NCBI GenBank assembly: GCA_002305715.1
Contig: DBQD01000017.1
Coordinates: 1-33,178 of the forward strand
Source: Proteiniphilum sp. UBA1403
GTDB lineage: Bacteria; Bacteroidota; Bacteroidia; Bacteroidales; Dysgonomonadaceae
Direction of reading: 5' to 3'
DNA length: 33,178 nt
Of the stretch, positions 31,851-33,178 are shown in pieces. Each line of letters starts with the position of its first letter. Within the stretch, counting starts at the first letter, position 1. The position numbers and the translations under genes were made by a program. The notes below the pieces were generated by a model. The model worked only from the letters and a program-made list of their open reading frames with translations, was not told the origin of the DNA and searched no databases.

Positions 31851-32240
31851 TTAACGTTTCGAGAATTGGAATCTCTTTCTTGCTTTGGGCTGTCCCGGTT
31901 TTTTGCGTTCAACAACGCGAGGATCGCGGGTCATGAAGCCTTCTGCTCTAAGCGCAGCTTTATCATCCGGATTGATCTTCACCAGTGCACGCGCAATACC
32001 CAATCTGGCTGCCTCCGATTGTCCTTTGTAACCACCCCCATCAAGGTTAATACGGATATCATATTTATCCGCAACGTTGAGTTTGTTTAACGGTTGTTTA
32101 ACAACGAACTGAAGGATAGTAGAGGGGAAATAATTTTCCAGTTCGCGTTTGTTGATGACGATCTTGCCTGTCCCTTCGGTTACAAACACGCGGGCTACAG
32201 CTGCTTTGCGTCTTCCTATTGCATTTACTACTTCCATCAT
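31851..32240 (-). CDS. rpsI: 30S ribosomal protein S9
   Basis: 129 residues. Family blocks: AIGRRKAAVARVFVTEGTG near the start, LNVADKYDIRINLDGGGYK in the centre, SEAARLGIARALVKINPD and the C-terminal KARKRFQFSKR, whose final SKR tail reaches the tRNA in the ribosomal P site. The start is MMEV at 32240 or 32237. Only two bases separate it from the rplM stop, the usual L13-S9 pair. Confidence 0.97.
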   Translation of the reverse strand: MMEVVNAIGRRKAAVARVFVTEGTGKIVINKRELENYFPSTILQFVVKQPLNKLNVADKYDIRINLDGGGYKGQSEAARLGIARALVKINPDDKAALRAEGFMTRDPRVVERKKPGQPKARKRFQFSKR

Positions 32241-32242
32241 TA

Positions 32243-32698
32243 TTATTTTAACGTATTAATATCCAGTTTTTTGGGCTTCTGAGCCTGGTGGGGATGCTCG
32301 GTTCCCGCATAGACAAACATGTTGGTCAAGAGAACATCGGCCAATTTATTTTTTGGCAACATACCCTTCACAACCTTTCTGAAAAGTCTATCCGGACCTT
32401 TTTGCATAAGTTCAGCAGGAGTATACTCGCGCTGACCTCCAGGATAACCGGAATAACGCAAATAGATGCGATCGGTCCACTTGTTTCCTGTAAGTTTTAC
32501 CTTATCAGCATTAAGGATGATTACATTATCACCACAATCTACGTGCGGAGTAAAACTTGCTTTATACTTTCCTCTCAGCAGCTTTGCCACTTTTGAACAA
32601 ATACGCCCCAACGGCTGACCGGTTGCGTCAATTTCAACCCATTCCTTTTTAGCCGTTTCTTTGTTGACAGAAATGGTCTTATAACTTAGTGTATCCAC
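32243..32698 (-). CDS. rplM: 50S ribosomal protein L13
   Basis: 151 residues. Visible family parts are WVEIDATGQPLGRICSKVA, FTPHVDCGDNVIILNADKV, GNKWTDRIYLRYSGYPGG and PDRLFRKVVKGMLPKNKLA. L13 binds 23S rRNA early in large-subunit assembly. It is the first gene of rplM-rpsI-rpsB-tsf, with a good promoter about 140 bases upstream. Confidence 0.97.
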   Translation of the reverse strand: MDTLSYKTISVNKETAKKEWVEIDATGQPLGRICSKVAKLLRGKYKASFTPHVDCGDNVIILNADKVKLTGNKWTDRIYLRYSGYPGGQREYTPAELMQKGPDRLFRKVVKGMLPKNKLADVLLTNMFVYAGTEHPHQAQKPKKLDINTLK

Positions 32699-32827
32699 TT
32701 TTGTTGTTGTTTAATTAGTAAATAATTGTAAAGTAGACTTAACTGGCTTCCTCTTTTGTCTTGCTAAGGGACTAAAAGGCAAATAAAAAGCTATAAATCA
32801 AACTTTTAATTGATAAAAACTAATAAT
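32699..32827 (-). other. Leader of the rplM operon
   Basis: The predicted transcript carries about 130 untranslated bases before the L13 start. It is A/T-rich, with some GGCTT/AAGCC-like complementary pieces but no long perfect stem. The bases just before the ATG are an A/C-rich stretch (AAACAACAACAAAAG) without Shine-Dalgarno character. Control by L13 or S9 is possible but not shown. Confidence 0.35.
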
Positions 32828-32834
32828 CGGACTG

Positions 32835-32865
32835 CAAAGTTACAATAATTCAGTTTATTAACAAA
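32835..32865 (-). promoter_or_regulatory. Promoter of rplM-rpsI-rpsB-tsf
   Basis: On the minus strand TTTG (32865-32862) and TAACTTTG (32842-32835) are 19 bases apart, a full match to the Bacteroidota consensus and one of the best in the window. Confidence 0.7.
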
Positions 32866-32895
32866 GAATTTAATCTGATTTTCTTTTCAGTAGGC

Positions 32896-33060
32896 TTAAA
32901 AATTTTCACGGAAAAAGCTCAAGGCAAGGAGACGGAAGAGACAAGGTTGAGAGATGAATGGGACAAGAATGAGACAAAAATAGAACTTAGTTGTGACAAG
33001 AATGGGACTTGACTGAGACACAAATAGGAAAAGGCCGGGATATGAATGTGATAAGAAGGA
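32896..33060. repeat. Purine-rich tract with imperfect repeats
   Basis: The plus strand is strongly enriched in G and A. GACAAGAATGRGAC occurs at 32962-32975 and 32995-33008, and GAC triplets recur at 11-base steps (32962/32973; 32995/33006). The core GAATGRGAC also appears in weaker copies. It lies between the divergent rplM and tRNA-Arg promoters. No gene is recognised in it; its minus-strand open frame is low-complexity and unlikely to be coding. Confidence 0.5.
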
Positions 33061-33097
33061 GTTTGAAAAACTTCGTATAAAAAAAATGGGCCAGTTA

Positions 33098-33127
33098 TTG
33101 CGAATACACAAAATTGTTGTATCTTTG
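33098..33127 (+). promoter_or_regulatory. Promoter of tRNA-Arg
   Basis: TTG at 33098-33100, a 19-base spacer and TATCTTTG at 33120-33127 match the consensus. The same eight bases form the -7 box of tRNA-Pro. The tRNA begins 14 bases downstream. Confidence 0.65.
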
Positions 33128-33141
33128 CACCCGTAAAACGA

Positions 33142-33178
33142 GGCCCCGTAGCTTAACTGAATAGAGCATCTGACTACG
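33142..33178 (+). tRNA. tRNA-Arg, anticodon ACG (3' half beyond the window)
   Basis: The visible 37 bases give the 5' acceptor strand GGCCCCG, TA at positions 8-9, a D arm with GCTT and GAGC, then the anticodon stem strand TCTGA and the loop start CTACG. Positions 34-36 read ACG, so this should be the arginine isoacceptor whose A34 is normally changed to inosine. The rest lies outside the window. Confidence 0.8.

Noticed and set aside
32896..33111. Minus-strand open frame of 71 codons next to tRNA-Arg
   Set aside because: It consists of the pyrimidine-rich complement of the repeat tract (Ser, Phe, Leu) and has no recognisable domain.
1..33178. Search for a CRISPR array, insertion sequence or phase-variable inverted promoters
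   Set aside because: No regular spacer-repeat array, transposase, invertase or terminal inverted repeats were seen on reading both strands.

Overview
This window looks like core chromosome of an anaerobic Bacteroidales bacterium, probably from the Porphyromonadaceae/Dysgonomonadaceae side of the order; the genus cannot be fixed from sequence alone. The evidence is the recurring Bacteroidota -7 promoter element TAnnTTTG, often with TTTG or TTG 19-20 bases upstream, in front of at least a dozen genes. Further evidence is the scarcity of Shine-Dalgarno sites, a GldE-type protein beside ssb and mutY, a three-subunit diheme-type succinate dehydrogenase/fumarate reductase, ECF sigma factors with DUF4252 proteins, and the rplM-rpsI-rpsB-tsf order. 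No insertion sequence, CRISPR array or complete mobile element was found.

Layout. 1-445: a tRNA-Gly(CCC) with its terminator, beside a short unexplained left edge carrying a 9-bp direct repeat. 446-2679: tyrosine phenol-lyase, tRNA-Pro(CGG) and a convergent Lrp/AsnC regulator. 2680-4875: xseA-xseB-ispD on the minus strand. 4931-6984: a compact minus-strand operon of a secreted DUF4252 protein, an ECF sigma factor, a one-pass membrane protein with anti-sigma topology and a second secreted DUF4252 protein, closed by a terminator. 7069-12005: a secreted subtilase, then a flippase-like protein, PepD, a flavodoxin-like protein and a small membrane protein. 12175-13953: rsmA and corA. 13966-16975: a GNAT acetyltransferase, a DUF2156 protein and trpS. 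17287-20708: sdhCAB. 20920-23796: an outer-membrane beta-barrel protein followed at once by priA. 23864-26004 (minus): rng, a 30-residue very basic protein and an HU protein. 26181-29874 (plus): mutY, ssb, gldE and a phosphopantetheinyl transferase. 29939-32698 (minus): tsf, rpsB, rpsI, rplM. 32699-33178: the rplM leader and promoter, a purine-rich repeat tract and a cut-off tRNA-Arg(ACG).

How the genes fit together. Most are housekeeping: translation (trpS, rsmA, tsf, rpsB, rpsI, rplM, three tRNAs), replication and repair (xseAB, priA, mutY, ssb, HU), RNA decay (rng) and isoprenoid synthesis (ispD). Tyrosine phenol-lyase, PepD, the secreted protease and the fumarate reductase suit an organism that ferments peptides and amino acids and uses fumarate as electron sink. 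The least explained parts are the DUF4252/ECF sigma operon, several structured 5' leaders (rpsB, rng, the beta-barrel gene, the ssb-gldE gap), the tiny basic protein and the purine-rich tract at the right edge.
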